Of a DNA stretch of 64,000 nt, positions 1 to 8,643 are shown in pieces. Source of the DNA: Tunturiibacter gelidiferens (lineage in GTDB: Bacteria > Acidobacteriota > Terriglobia > Terriglobales > Acidobacteriaceae); NCBI RefSeq assembly GCF_014201335.1, contig NZ_JACHEB010000005.1, positions 62,001 to 126,000 on the forward strand. The letters are read 5' to 3'. Made by a program: the position numbers and the translations under genes. The notes beneath the pieces were generated by a model that worked only from the letters and a program-made list of their open reading frames with translations, searched no databases and was not told the DNA's origin. The stretch's first letter is position 1. Every line of letters begins with the position of its first letter.

Positions 1-1
1 C

Positions 2-1351
2 AGTTTCTTCAAACCAGATGCCACCACCCGAAGCATCCCGCCGCAGCCCGTCTGTGGTGAAGGCAATGTTCGCGCCGAGGATGCCTTCAAAGACCAGAAG
101 CTCTACGATGCTCTCGTCGATTCCTTCTCCATGCGTGCCTTTGTGCCCAGCGCGGGCGTCAGCGGACACGATCAGTTCTTCGCCACCTTCGACCGTTTTC
201 GCAGTCTCAACAAATCTCATACAGGAGAGTGGCTCGACGAAGTCGCCACCCGTGCCGCGTCGCAGAACGAGCAATACCTGGAGGTCATGGAGACCCCTAT
301 CTTCACCGACCTCTCCAGGATCGTCTCCAACATTGAGTGGCCCTCCACACCTGCCGATCCAGCGCAAAATCGCACCGGCGACGCTACCGGTACCAGCCGC
401 GAAGATCTCAGTCATCTTCGCGACACACTCCTCAACGCAGGCCTCCGCGACGAGGTAGCCGTCGATCGCAAACAATTGGACGACGCCCTCGACGCACGAG
501 ATCGCATCGAAAACTGCGGTCAACCCAGTGCTCGAGCTGCCTGTTCCGTCAAAGTTCGCTTTCTCTACCAGGTTCTCCGCGCCTTCCCCCCGCAACATGT
601 CTTCGCACAAACTCTGCTTGCCTTCGAAGTCGCTTCGGTAGACCCTCGCGTCGTCGGCCTCAACTTCGTGCAACCCGAAGACGCCTACCTCTCCATGTCC
701 GAATATCACCGCCAGATGCTTATGCTCGACTACCTTCACAGCGTCTACCCGAAGGTTCACATCTCCCTCCACGCCGGTGAGATCGCCCCAGGCCTCGTCG
801 CTCCCGATGGTCTTCGCTTCCACATCCGCGAGGCCGTTGACCTCGGCCACGCCGAACGCATCGGTCACGGCGTCGACGTCATGTATGAGAACGAGCCTCA
901 AGCGTTGCTGAAGGAATTAGCAGACCGGCACATCATGGTTGAGATCAATCTCACCTCGAACGATGTCATCCTCGGCGTCACTACGCCATGGCACCCGCTG
1001 CCGTTGTACCGTGCCGCTGGCGTTCCCATCGCTCTCTCCACCGACGACGAGGGCGTCTCCCGCATCGATCTCACCAACGAGTACACACGCGCCGCAATGG
1101 AGTTCAATCTCTCCTACTTCGACCTCAAGCAATCCGCCCGCACGAGCCTCGAGCATAGTTTTCTCCCCGGACCCAGCCTCTGGCAACAGCCTGATGCATT
1201 TACCAAAACCGTCTCTGCCTGTGCCGGACAGCCGCTTGGAGCCGCCAATCCCACCCCGAACTGCCTGAGCTTTCTCCAATCCAGCGAAAAGGCTGCTCAA
1301 CAATGGGAACTCGAACATCGCTACGATCTCTTCGAGTCCAAGCTGCCTTGA
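2..1351 (+). CDS. Adenosine deaminase family protein, 5' truncated by the window edge
   Basis: The reading frame is open from base 2, so the true start lies outside the window. An internal ATG at 131 is only a downstream methionine. The visible part carries metal-dependent deaminase signatures: SLHAGE, RIGHGVDV and STDDEGVSR (zinc-binding His/Asp and catalytic His/Glu). The long spacing between the N-terminal part and HAGE, with NFVQPEDAY in between, resembles the secreted ADGF/CECR1-like branch rather than the short cytosolic Add. Expected reaction is adenosine to inosine plus ammonia. Export cannot be judged because the N-terminus is missing. A second, canonical adenosine deaminase lies at 37878-38918. 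Family call is firm; exact substrate is inferred. Confidence 0.85.
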   Translation, partial: SFFKPDATTRSIPPQPVCGEGNVRAEDAFKDQKLYDALVDSFSMRAFVPSAGVSGHDQFFATFDRFRSLNKSHTGEWLDEVATRAASQNEQYLEVMETPIFTDLSRIVSNIEWPSTPADPAQNRTGDATGTSREDLSHLRDTLLNAGLRDEVAVDRKQLDDALDARDRIENCGQPSARAACSVKVRFLYQVLRAFPPQHVFAQTLLAFEVASVDPRVVGLNFVQPEDAYLSMSEYHRQMLMLDYLHSVYPKVHISLHAGEIAPGLVAPDGLRFHIREAVDLGHAERIGHGVDVMYENEPQALLKELADRHIMVEINLTSNDVILGVTTPWHPLPLYRAAGVPIALSTDDEGVSRIDLTNEYTRAAMEFNLSYFDLKQSARTSLEHSFLPGPSLWQQPDAFTKTVSACAGQPLGAANPTPNCLSFLQSSEKAAQQWELEHRYDLFESKLP

Positions 1352-1464
1352 GAGATCACAAGAGACAATGTGATGTTCGACAGATCACAGCAACAGTTGT
1401 GTGTTGATCCTGAATTTCTTCGTATCTTGAACGCCCGAGCTAAACTCAATCCCAGAGCCAATCC

Positions 1465-1767
1465 ATGAAAAAAATAATTGGTGCCATCCTCCAATTCCTT
1501 CTGCTCCTCTTCGCCTTCGCCATCGGCAGCTTCGCCCATCCGTTCAATCTGCATTGGGGCCTCACAGTAACCACGCCCACCACTACGCGCTACTTTGTCG
1601 CAGATGGCCTGATCCTCATGACAGTCCTCTTCGCGCTCATTATTCTTATTGAGGCGCTCACCAAACGCCTTCGCTCGCTCGCTCTCTGGACGACCGTTGC
1701 CTTTGTCCTCGCCATGATCGTCGGCTTCATCATCAAGCTTGGTTTTGTCACCCACGAGATTTACTAA
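1465..1767 (+). CDS. Small membrane protein of unknown function
   Basis: This 100-aa protein has three predicted membrane segments: residues about 3-22, 47-65 and 75-95. The first is followed by HPFNLHWG, which could be an uncleaved signal anchor. I do not recognise a family. The next gene starts two bases after its stop codon, so the two are probably cotranscribed and perhaps translationally coupled. A reverse-strand frame over the same bases lacks protein-like features. Confidence 0.7.
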   Translation: MKKIIGAILQFLLLLFAFAIGSFAHPFNLHWGLTVTTPTTTRYFVADGLILMTVLFALIILIEALTKRLRSLALWTTVAFVLAMIVGFIIKLGFVTHEIY

Positions 1768-1769
1768 CC

Positions 1770-3158
1770 ATGCCAGCCGATGACTTCCTGAAACTCCTTA
1801 CTGCCGCCCAGCAGTACCTTGACGAAGGCTCTGCCCACCTCCCACCAAACCCCGCACCCCAGCTAGGCGAATCAGCCTCTGCGATCCTCCATCAGGTCGC
1901 CGAGCGCCTGCACGACAACTATCCCTACGCCCATCCTCTCTACGCCGGACAGATGCTGAAGCCGCCCCACCCCATCGCTCGCGCCGCCTACGCGCTTGCC
2001 ATGTCGGTCAATCCGAACAATCACGCCCTCGACGGCGGTCGCGCCAGCTCTGCGATGGAGATCGAGGCCGTAGCCGCCATCGCAAAGATGTTTCACTGGC
2101 CCCAGCATCTCGGCCACCTCTCAAGCGGCGGCACCTTCGCGAACCTCGAAGCCCTCTGGGTCGCTGGCCAGCTCATGCCGGGCAAAGCAATCGCCGCCTC
2201 CGATCAGGCCCACTACACTCACAGCCGCATCTCGAGCGTCCTCGGCCTGCCCTTCGTCACCATTCCCTCCGACGCTCGCGGCCGCATGGACCTCGCCGCT
2301 CTCGAGCAACTCCTCGCAACTAAAAATATCGGCACCGTGGTCGTCACCTTAGGCACAACCGCGATCGGTTCGGTCGATCCGCTCGATCACGTCCTGACTC
2401 TCCAGAAAAAGTACGAGTTCCGCATCCACGTCGATGCAGCCTACGGCGGCTACTTCACTCTCGCCTCCAACCTCTCCCCCGAGACTCGCGCCGCGTTCGA
2501 CGCCATCCCCGACGCGGACTCCATCGTCATCGACCCCCACAAGCACGGCCTCCAACCCTACGGCTGCGGCTCCATCCTCTTCCGCGACCCCACCGTCGGC
2601 CGCTTCTACAAACACGACTCCCCCTACACCTACTTCTCCTCAAAAGACCTCCATCTCGGCGAGATCTCCCTCGAGTGCTCCCGTGCAGGCGCCTCCGCCG
2701 TAGCTCTCTGGGCGACCCAACAACTTCTCCCCTACACCCCCGGAGGCGTATTCGCCCGAGGCCTCGAGTCCGGCCATGCCGCGGCGCTCGAACTTCACCG
2801 ACGCCTGACCGGAAGCAGTCAATTTCTCACCCCATCAAGCCAGCCTCAGCTAGACATCGTCTTCTGGGCGGCCAACGCTCCCACCCCCGAGGCTTCCTCG
2901 GTCCTCGCGCAGTCCATCTTCGACGAAGCCGCCAAAATCGATCTCCATATTGCTCTGGCCAAACTTCCGGCGCGATTTTTTCCACAAGATACATGGAAAG
3001 ATACCTCCCCCAAAAACACCGAAATAAATGTGACCTGTCTCCGATCCGTACTGATGAAGCCCGAGCATCTCCTTTGGTTAGACCACTTGTGGCAACGCCT
3101 TGAGACCGCCGCAGGCACGGTTACCGGTCAATACCCCAATAGAACCAACGTAACCTAA
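1770..3158 (+). CDS. Pyridoxal-phosphate-dependent decarboxylase (group II family)
   Basis: The 462-aa protein belongs to fold-type I PLP enzymes of the group II decarboxylase family (glutamate, aromatic amino acid and related decarboxylases). Visible marks are HLSSGGTFANLEAL (residues about 116-129, phosphate binding), HVDAAYGGYF (about 220-229, the Asp that pairs with the pyridine nitrogen) and IDPHKHG with the Schiff-base lysine near residue 258. Length is usual for the family. It would remove the alpha-carboxylate of an amino acid in the cytoplasm; the substrate cannot be read from sequence. It starts two bases after the small membrane protein at 1465-1767, which suggests a linked role that I cannot name. 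Confidence 0.88.
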   Translation: MPADDFLKLLTAAQQYLDEGSAHLPPNPAPQLGESASAILHQVAERLHDNYPYAHPLYAGQMLKPPHPIARAAYALAMSVNPNNHALDGGRASSAMEIEAVAAIAKMFHWPQHLGHLSSGGTFANLEALWVAGQLMPGKAIAASDQAHYTHSRISSVLGLPFVTIPSDARGRMDLAALEQLLATKNIGTVVVTLGTTAIGSVDPLDHVLTLQKKYEFRIHVDAAYGGYFTLASNLSPETRAAFDAIPDADSIVIDPHKHGLQPYGCGSILFRDPTVGRFYKHDSPYTYFSSKDLHLGEISLECSRAGASAVALWATQQLLPYTPGGVFARGLESGHAAALELHRRLTGSSQFLTPSSQPQLDIVFWAANAPTPEASSVLAQSIFDEAAKIDLHIALAKLPARFFPQDTWKDTSPKNTEINVTCLRSVLMKPEHLLWLDHLWQRLETAAGTVTGQYPNRTNVT

Positions 3159-3176
3159 CCGGAGTTCCATCTTTTG

Positions 3177-3341
3177 ATGGAGATCCCTTTGGTAGAATCA
3201 CCTAAATTCGAAGCTCCAACGATTTCTGTCACGGATCTCGCGCAGCGCATCTCCCCGCCGATAGAAGTTGTGGCATCGCAACTCGGGCCATCGACGTACG
3301 AGATGCAAAATCGGATGAGAAAAGGATCCACCAACGCATGA
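3177..3341 (+). CDS. Possible 54-aa protein overlapping the start of the glucan phosphorylase
   Basis: An ATG at 3177 opens a 54-codon frame that ends in TGA at 3339-3341. The stop overlaps the ATG of the phosphorylase at 3338 in an ATGA arrangement typical of translational coupling. A GGAG lies 12 bases upstream of the start. The product is soluble and mildly basic, with no recognised motif. It may be a real small protein or a leader frame that hands ribosomes to the phosphorylase; chance is also possible. Confidence 0.35.
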   Translation: MEIPLVESPKFEAPTISVTDLAQRISPPIEVVASQLGPSTYEMQNRMRKGSTNA

Positions 3342-5134
3342 CTCTTCCCTCCGCTCTCACCGCTCCTTCGACACCCGATCTCTCCACCCGTACTATCGCC
3401 TATTTCTCCATGGAGATAGCTCTATCTCCCGCCGTACCCACTTACTCCGGTGGCCTCGGCATGCTCGCCGGCGACACCCTTCGCTCCGCAGCCGACACTG
3501 CCGCCCCCATGGTCGCGATTTCGCTCGTCCATCGCCGCGGCTACTTCCGCCAGAAACTCTCTGACGTAGGCCAGCAGACAGAAGCCGACGTTCCCTGGTC
3601 GCCCGATACGACCCTTCCCAGTGCCAATCGAATCATCGCCCTCACCCTGCAGAGCCGTCAGGTCCTCGTTCGCGCCTGGCGCTTCGACGTCGTAGGTGTC
3701 ACCGGCCACATCATCCCCGTCTTCCTCCTCGACACCGACGTCGAAGGCAACGACCCCTGGGACCGTCGCCTCACTGACCACCTCTACGGCGGCGACACCT
3801 ACTACCGCCTCTGTCAGGAGACCGTTCTAGGTCTCGGCGGCGTAGCTCTTCTCGAAGCCCTAGCCTGTAAGCCCAAGGTCTATCACATGAACGAGGGCCA
3901 TGCGGCCCTTCTTGCCATCGGCCTTCTCGAAGATCACCTCGCCGGCATCCCCCTCAAAGACGCAACCGAAGCCGATATCGAATTCGTCCGTCAGCAGTGC
4001 GTCTTCACCACTCATACCCCAGTGCCCGCCGGCCACGACCAGTTCGGCGTGGATCAGATGTATCAGGTTCTAGGTCACGACCGCGGCGCCGCCATCGAAC
4101 AGTTCGGCTGTCTTCACAACAGCCTCATGAACATGACCTATATCGCCCTGCGTTTCTCGCGCTTCGTCAACGGCGTCGCCATGCAGCACGGCAAGGTCTC
4201 TCAGCAGATGTTCCCCGGGTACAAGGTTTACTCCATTACCAACGGCGTTCACGCCGCCACCTGGCTCTCGCCCCATTTTCAAGAGCTTCTCGACGGCGAG
4301 ATCCCCAACTGGCGCACTGACAACCAATACTTCCGCTCGGTCTACGGCATCGATCCGGCCCGCATCGCAGCTGCTCACAACAAAGGCAAGCTTCGCCTCT
4401 TCAGCACTATCGCGAAACGCGCCGGTCATCACTTCAACCCCAACGTCCTGACCCTTGGTTTCGCCCGCCGCGTCGCCACCTACAAACGCGCCAGCCTTCT
4501 CCTCCACGACCCCAAACGTCTCGTCGAAATCGCGGAAAAGATCGGCGGCCTGCAGATTCTCTACGCCGGCAAAGCCCACCCTGCCGACAGCGCCGGCAAA
4601 GGTCTCATTCGCGACGTCTTTGCCTCCGCAGCCAAACTCAACTCCTCAGCTCTCAAGATCTACTACATCGAAAACTATGACTGGGAGCTAGGCGCTCTGC
4701 TCACTCAGGGCGTCGATGTCTGGGTCAACACCCCCCGACGCCCCTACGAGGCCTCCGGCACCTCTGGCATGAAGGCCGCCCTCAACGGTGTTCCTTCGCT
4801 CTCCATCCTCGACGGTTGGTGGATCGAAGGTTGTGCCGAAAACAGCACCGGCTGGGCCATTGAAAACGGCGAAGACGAAGCCGCCGAAGCCGCCAGCCTC
4901 TATGAAAAGCTTGAAAAGTCCGTTGCCCCCATGTACGCGAATCCCGGGGCCTGGTCGCGCATGCAGCAGCATTGCATTGCCATCAACGGCAGCTTCTTCA
5001 ACACTCACCGCATGCTCGCCCAGTACTTCGAAAACTCGTACTTTCCCCCGACGCCACTCTTCGCAGTCCAGACCAACTACCTTGAACACCGCCGCTCCAC
5101 GGACACAGTAGTCCCCGAAGCCGCATTGGTCTAA
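3338..5134 (+). CDS. glgP: Alpha-glucan phosphorylase (short GT35 type)
   Basis: The 598-aa protein matches the short bacterial glucan phosphorylases that release glucose-1-phosphate from glycogen or maltodextrin. Landmarks: YFSMEIAL (about 22-29), YSGGLGMLAGD (36-46), HMNEGHAALL (183-192), TTHTPVPAGHDQF (224-236), ITNGVH (300-305), GFARRVATYKR (374-384) and EASGTSGMKAALNG (471-484), which contains the PLP-binding lysine near 479. It lacks the long N-terminal regulatory region of the 800-aa MalP/GlgP forms. It is followed at once by a strong terminator, so it ends its transcription unit. The upstream decarboxylase on the same strand may be cotranscribed but has no evident metabolic link. Confidence 0.93.
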   Translation: MTLPSALTAPSTPDLSTRTIAYFSMEIALSPAVPTYSGGLGMLAGDTLRSAADTAAPMVAISLVHRRGYFRQKLSDVGQQTEADVPWSPDTTLPSANRIIALTLQSRQVLVRAWRFDVVGVTGHIIPVFLLDTDVEGNDPWDRRLTDHLYGGDTYYRLCQETVLGLGGVALLEALACKPKVYHMNEGHAALLAIGLLEDHLAGIPLKDATEADIEFVRQQCVFTTHTPVPAGHDQFGVDQMYQVLGHDRGAAIEQFGCLHNSLMNMTYIALRFSRFVNGVAMQHGKVSQQMFPGYKVYSITNGVHAATWLSPHFQELLDGEIPNWRTDNQYFRSVYGIDPARIAAAHNKGKLRLFSTIAKRAGHHFNPNVLTLGFARRVATYKRASLLLHDPKRLVEIAEKIGGLQILYAGKAHPADSAGKGLIRDVFASAAKLNSSALKIYYIENYDWELGALLTQGVDVWVNTPRRPYEASGTSGMKAALNGVPSLSILDGWWIEGCAENSTGWAIENGEDEAAEAASLYEKLEKSVAPMYANPGAWSRMQQHCIAINGSFFNTHRMLAQYFENSYFPPTPLFAVQTNYLEHRRSTDTVVPEAALV

Positions 5135-5152
5135 TCCGAATAAAGTCATTCC

Positions 5153-5186
5153 ACAGGCAACGGCCAGTCGGTCGTTGCCTGTTTTC
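5153..5186 (+). terminator. Rho-independent terminator after glgP
   Basis: A perfect 10-bp stem, ACAGGCAACG (5153-5162) with CGTTGCCTGT (5173-5182), encloses a 10-base loop and runs into TTTT. It lies 19 bases after the glgP stop codon, in plus orientation. The bases after it (5187-5290) hold several further short GC-rich hairpins with no gene. Confidence 0.85.
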
Positions 5187-5293
5187 TCGCCGCGAGAAGG
5201 CGCCGAAGGCGCGTCAGCCTCGATGGCAGATCGCGCCGTGCGCGCAGCACGCCGTTGCTTGTCCTATAGGGTCTTCGAAATGTCGGACAAGAG

Positions 5294-8200
5294 CTAATCC
5301 CCAGCCACAACCTCAGCCACACGCCGCCCAGCCCGTCGCCTCCGTCCCATCCGTGCAAACCTGCCCCTCACACGATCAAAGAAAAGATAAACCACTGGCG
5401 TAGTAAACAGCGTCAGCGCCTGCGACACAATCAATCCTCCCACGATAGTGATTCCCAGCGGCCGCCGCGTCTCACTCCCAGCTCCGCGTCCCAGCGCGAG
5501 TGGCAACCCACCCAGCATCGCCGCCATCGTCGTCATCATGATCGGCCGAAACCGCAGCATACAAGCCTCGAAGATCGCCTCCTGCGGTGTCTTCCCATGT
5601 TGCCGTTCTGCTACCAGTGCGAAGTCGATCATCATAATCGCGTTCTTCTTCACAATTCCGATCAGCAGAATGATCCCGATCATCGCGATCACGCTCAGAT
5701 CCACCTTGAACAGCAGCAGCGCCACAATCGCACCCACGCCCGCCGAAGGCAGCGTCGACAGAATCGTCAACGGATGAATAAAGCTCTCATACAAAATCCC
5801 GAGCACAAGATAAACCGCCACCAACGCCAGCAAAATCAGCCATGGCTCACTCTTCAGCGAGTCCTTGAAAGCCTGCGCAGATCCCGCAAAACCACCATGG
5901 ATCGCCGAAGGCATTCCGATATCCACCCGCGCCTGCTGAATCGCCTGCGTCGCCTCACTCAGCGAAGCCCCCGGCGCCAGATTGAACGACAACGTTGTAG
6001 CCGGCGATTGCGACTGGTGATTCACCGCCAATGGAATTCTCTGCGTCTCAAAGTGCGTCACCGCCGACAGCGGCACCATCGCTCCCGTCGTACTTTTCAC
6101 ATAGATATTCTTCAGAGCATCAGGATCTTCCTGAAACTCCGGCGGGACCTCCAACACCACGTGGTACTGATTCAGCGGCATGTACGTCGTCGAAACCTGT
6201 GCCTGCGCAAACGCATCCGACAGCGTCGAATCGATCGTCAGCGGCGAAACTCCCAGACGGCTCGCCGTAGCCCGGTCGATCACCAACTGCCCGCGCAACC
6301 CCTCCTGCTGCTCGTCCGTCGCGACGTCTTTGATCTGAGGCAGCTGGTTCATCGCAGCCTCCAGCTTCGGCCCCCACTCGTTCAGCTCCTTCAGATTGTC
6401 CGCCGTCAGCGTGTACTGGTACTCCGTCGCCGTGTTCCGCCCACCGATACGCAGATCCTGAAACGCCTGCAGATACATAACCGCGCCCGGAACGCTGGTC
6501 ATCTGCGGTCGCAGCCGGTCTACGATTACCTGCGCCGTGTCTCCCGTCTTCCTCCGCTCCGCATCCGGCTTCAGCGACATAAACATAAAGCCCGAGTTGA
6601 CGTTCCCGCGTCCGCCCGCAAAGGCCGTCACATCCTCCACTCCCGGATCTTTTTCCGCAATCGCCGCCAGCGCCAACACCTTCTTCTTCAACTCGGGAAA
6701 CGAAACATCCTGCTGGCCCTGCACTTGTCCGCCAATGCGACCCGCGTCCTGCTCGGGAAAGAAACCCTTCGGCACCAAAATGTAGAGATAGACGTTGAGC
6801 ACAAACGTCAGCACAGTAATCGTCAGCACCAGCTTCTGGTGCTTCAACACCCACCGCAGTCCCAGCTCATACTCCGCAGCCAGCCACTCCAGCGCCCGCT
6901 CTCCCGCACGATAAAACCATCCATGCTTCCGCCAGTTGTGCGGCTCCAGAAACTTCGCGCTCAACATCGGCGTAGTCGTCAGCGACACCACCAGTGACAC
7001 CATAATTGCCACCGACAGCGTTACCGCAAACTCGCGAAACAGCCTCCCCACAATTCCACCCATCAGCAGGATCGGAATGAACACCGCAATCAGCGACGTG
7101 CTCATCGACACTACCGTAAACCCAATCTCCTTCGACCCCAACATCGCAGCCTGGTACGGCGACATTCCAGCTTCAAGATGACGGCTGATATTCTCGATCA
7201 CCACAATCGCGTCATCGACCACAAACCCCGTCGAGATCGTCAGCGCCATCAACGAAAGATTGTCCAGCGTATATCCCAGCAGATACATCACCGCAAACGT
7301 TCCTAGCAGGCTCAAAGGCACCGCGACCGTCGGAATCAAAGTCGAGCGCACTTCACGCAGGAACAGAAACACCACCAGGATCACGAGCAAAATCGAGATC
7401 ACCAGCGTCCGCGTCACATCCTTCACAGACGCGCGAATCGTAGTCGTGCGGTCCAACGCAACATGCACCGAAATCGCCGGAGGAATCGAAGCCTCCAGCA
7501 ACGGCAGCATCTTCTTCACGTTATCCACGGTCTCGATTACGTTCGCCGTCGAGGTCTTGAACACGATCACAAGGATCGCGGGCTTGCCGTTAAACACTCC
7601 GGTGCCATGGACGTCCTCAACGCTATCCACTACCTTCGCGATGTCCTCGATCCGGACGATGCCATGCGCAGTTCCTGGCCCCGCCGTCATCCCTGTCGAC
7701 GCACTCGCCGTCGGAGCCGCAACCGGACTGCTCGTACCTGTCGAAGCGGCGGTGGTCGCGGTATTCGTAGTGGTCGAACCCGTCCCCCCACTCACAGCCT
7801 GCGGATTGTTCGTCAACGCGCTCGCCACTGAAGCAGGCAGCCCCGAGCTTGCTGCAGCCGAACTCACCGGCCCCCTGTCCGTTGCAACTATCAACGGAGC
7901 ATACGCCGCCGCGCCAAATAACTGATCCGTCGCACTAACACTCCACCGGCGCGTATCGTCCTGCAGATATCCCTTCGGCTGATTCACATTCACTGTGCCG
8001 ATCGCAGCCCGTACCGCCTCCAACCCCACGCCGTAGTGCGCCAGTTGTAACGGATTCGCCTCGATCCGCACCGACGGCTTCGAGCTGCCTCCGCAGAAAG
8101 TCTGCCCCACGCCCGGAATCTGTGCGATCTTCTGCGCAAGAATGCTGTCGCAGGCGTCGTACAACTGCGGAATATTCATCGTGTCCGAGGTCAGCGCCAG

Positions 8201-8623
8201 AATCATAATCGGCGAGTCCGCAGGATTCACCTTGTAATACCCCGGATTACTCGGCAGGTTTGCTGGCAACTGACTCCGCGCCGCATTGATCGCAGCCTGC
8301 ACATCACGTGCCGCCCCATTCACATCACGCGTCAGATCGAACTGCAGCACAATAGAGGCCGTGCCGGTCGAAGACGACGACGTCATCTCATTGACACCCG
8401 CGATCTTCGAGAACTGGCGCTCCAAGGGCGTCGCCACCGACGAAGCCATCGTCTCCGGATCGGCGCCGGGCAAACTCGCACCCACCGAGATCACCGGAAA
8501 CTCCACCTGAGGCAGACTGGCCACCGGCAGCAGGGTATAAGCCACTGCGCCCGCCAGAATCACCGCCAGCGACAACAGAAATGTCGCTACCGGCCGCCGA
8601 ATAAATGGTGCTGAAAAATGCAT
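5294..8623 (-). CDS. RND efflux transporter, inner-membrane pump (MdtB/MdtC-like), second pump of the operon
   Basis: The 1109-aa protein has the hydrophobic RND architecture: an N-terminal membrane helix after MHFSAPFIRRPVATF, the first large periplasmic loop, helices 2-6 with the proton-relay pair in [16 protein letters not shown], a second periplasmic loop, and the final helix cluster with [15 protein letters not shown] and [15 protein letters not shown]. It would export small hydrophobic or amphiphilic compounds by proton antiport together with the fusion protein at 11796-13181 and an outer-membrane channel not present here. A Ser/Thr/Ala/Gly-rich insertion of about 65 residues (roughly 245-310) sits in the first periplasmic loop and is absent from the paralogue next door. 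It starts 20 bases after the upstream pump. Confidence 0.93.
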   Translation of the reverse strand: MHFSAPFIRRPVATFLLSLAVILAGAVAYTLLPVASLPQVEFPVISVGASLPGADPETMASSVATPLERQFSKIAGVNEMTSSSSTGTASIVLQFDLTRDVNGAARDVQAAINAARSQLPANLPSNPGYYKVNPADSPIMILALTSDTMNIPQLYDACDSILAQKIAQIPGVGQTFCGGSSKPSVRIEANPLQLAHYGVGLEAVRAAIGTVNVNQPKGYLQDDTRRWSVSATDQLFGAAAYAPLIVATDRGPVSSAAASSGLPASVASALTNNPQAVSGGTGSTTTNTATTAASTGTSSPVAAPTASASTGMTAGPGTAHGIVRIEDIAKVVDSVEDVHGTGVFNGKPAILVIVFKTSTANVIETVDNVKKMLPLLEASIPPAISVHVALDRTTTIRASVKDVTRTLVISILLVILVVFLFLREVRSTLIPTVAVPLSLLGTFAVMYLLGYTLDNLSLMALTISTGFVVDDAIVVIENISRHLEAGMSPYQAAMLGSKEIGFTVVSMSTSLIAVFIPILLMGGIVGRLFREFAVTLSVAIMVSLVVSLTTTPMLSAKFLEPHNWRKHGWFYRAGERALEWLAAEYELGLRWVLKHQKLVLTITVLTFVLNVYLYILVPKGFFPEQDAGRIGGQVQGQQDVSFPELKKKVLALAAIAEKDPGVEDVTAFAGGRGNVNSGFMFMSLKPDAERRKTGDTAQVIVDRLRPQMTSVPGAVMYLQAFQDLRIGGRNTATEYQYTLTADNLKELNEWGPKLEAAMNQLPQIKDVATDEQQEGLRGQLVIDRATASRLGVSPLTIDSTLSDAFAQAQVSTTYMPLNQYHVVLEVPPEFQEDPDALKNIYVKSTTGAMVPLSAVTHFETQRIPLAVNHQSQSPATTLSFNLAPGASLSEATQAIQQARVDIGMPSAIHGGFAGSAQAFKDSLKSEPWLILLALVAVYLVLGILYESFIHPLTILSTLPSAGVGAIVALLLFKVDLSVIAMIGIILLIGIVKKNAIMMIDFALVAERQHGKTPQEAIFEACMLRFRPIMMTTMAAMLGGLPLALGRGAGSETRRPLGITIVGGLIVSQALTLFTTPVVYLFFDRVRGRFARMGRRRRAGRRVAEVVAGD

Positions 8624-8643
8624 AGCTCCCTAGTCCCTAACCA

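Noticed and set aside
1321..1755. 144-codon minus-strand frame opposite the small membrane protein
   Set aside because: Charged, low-complexity antisense translation; the plus-strand protein has clear membrane helices and tight spacing to the next gene.
5597..6997. 466-codon plus-strand frame opposite an RND pump
   Set aside because: Arg/Gln/His-rich translation without domains, exactly antisense to a well-supported RND transporter; a codon-bias shadow. The same applies to frames at 8662-9633 and 10942-11928.
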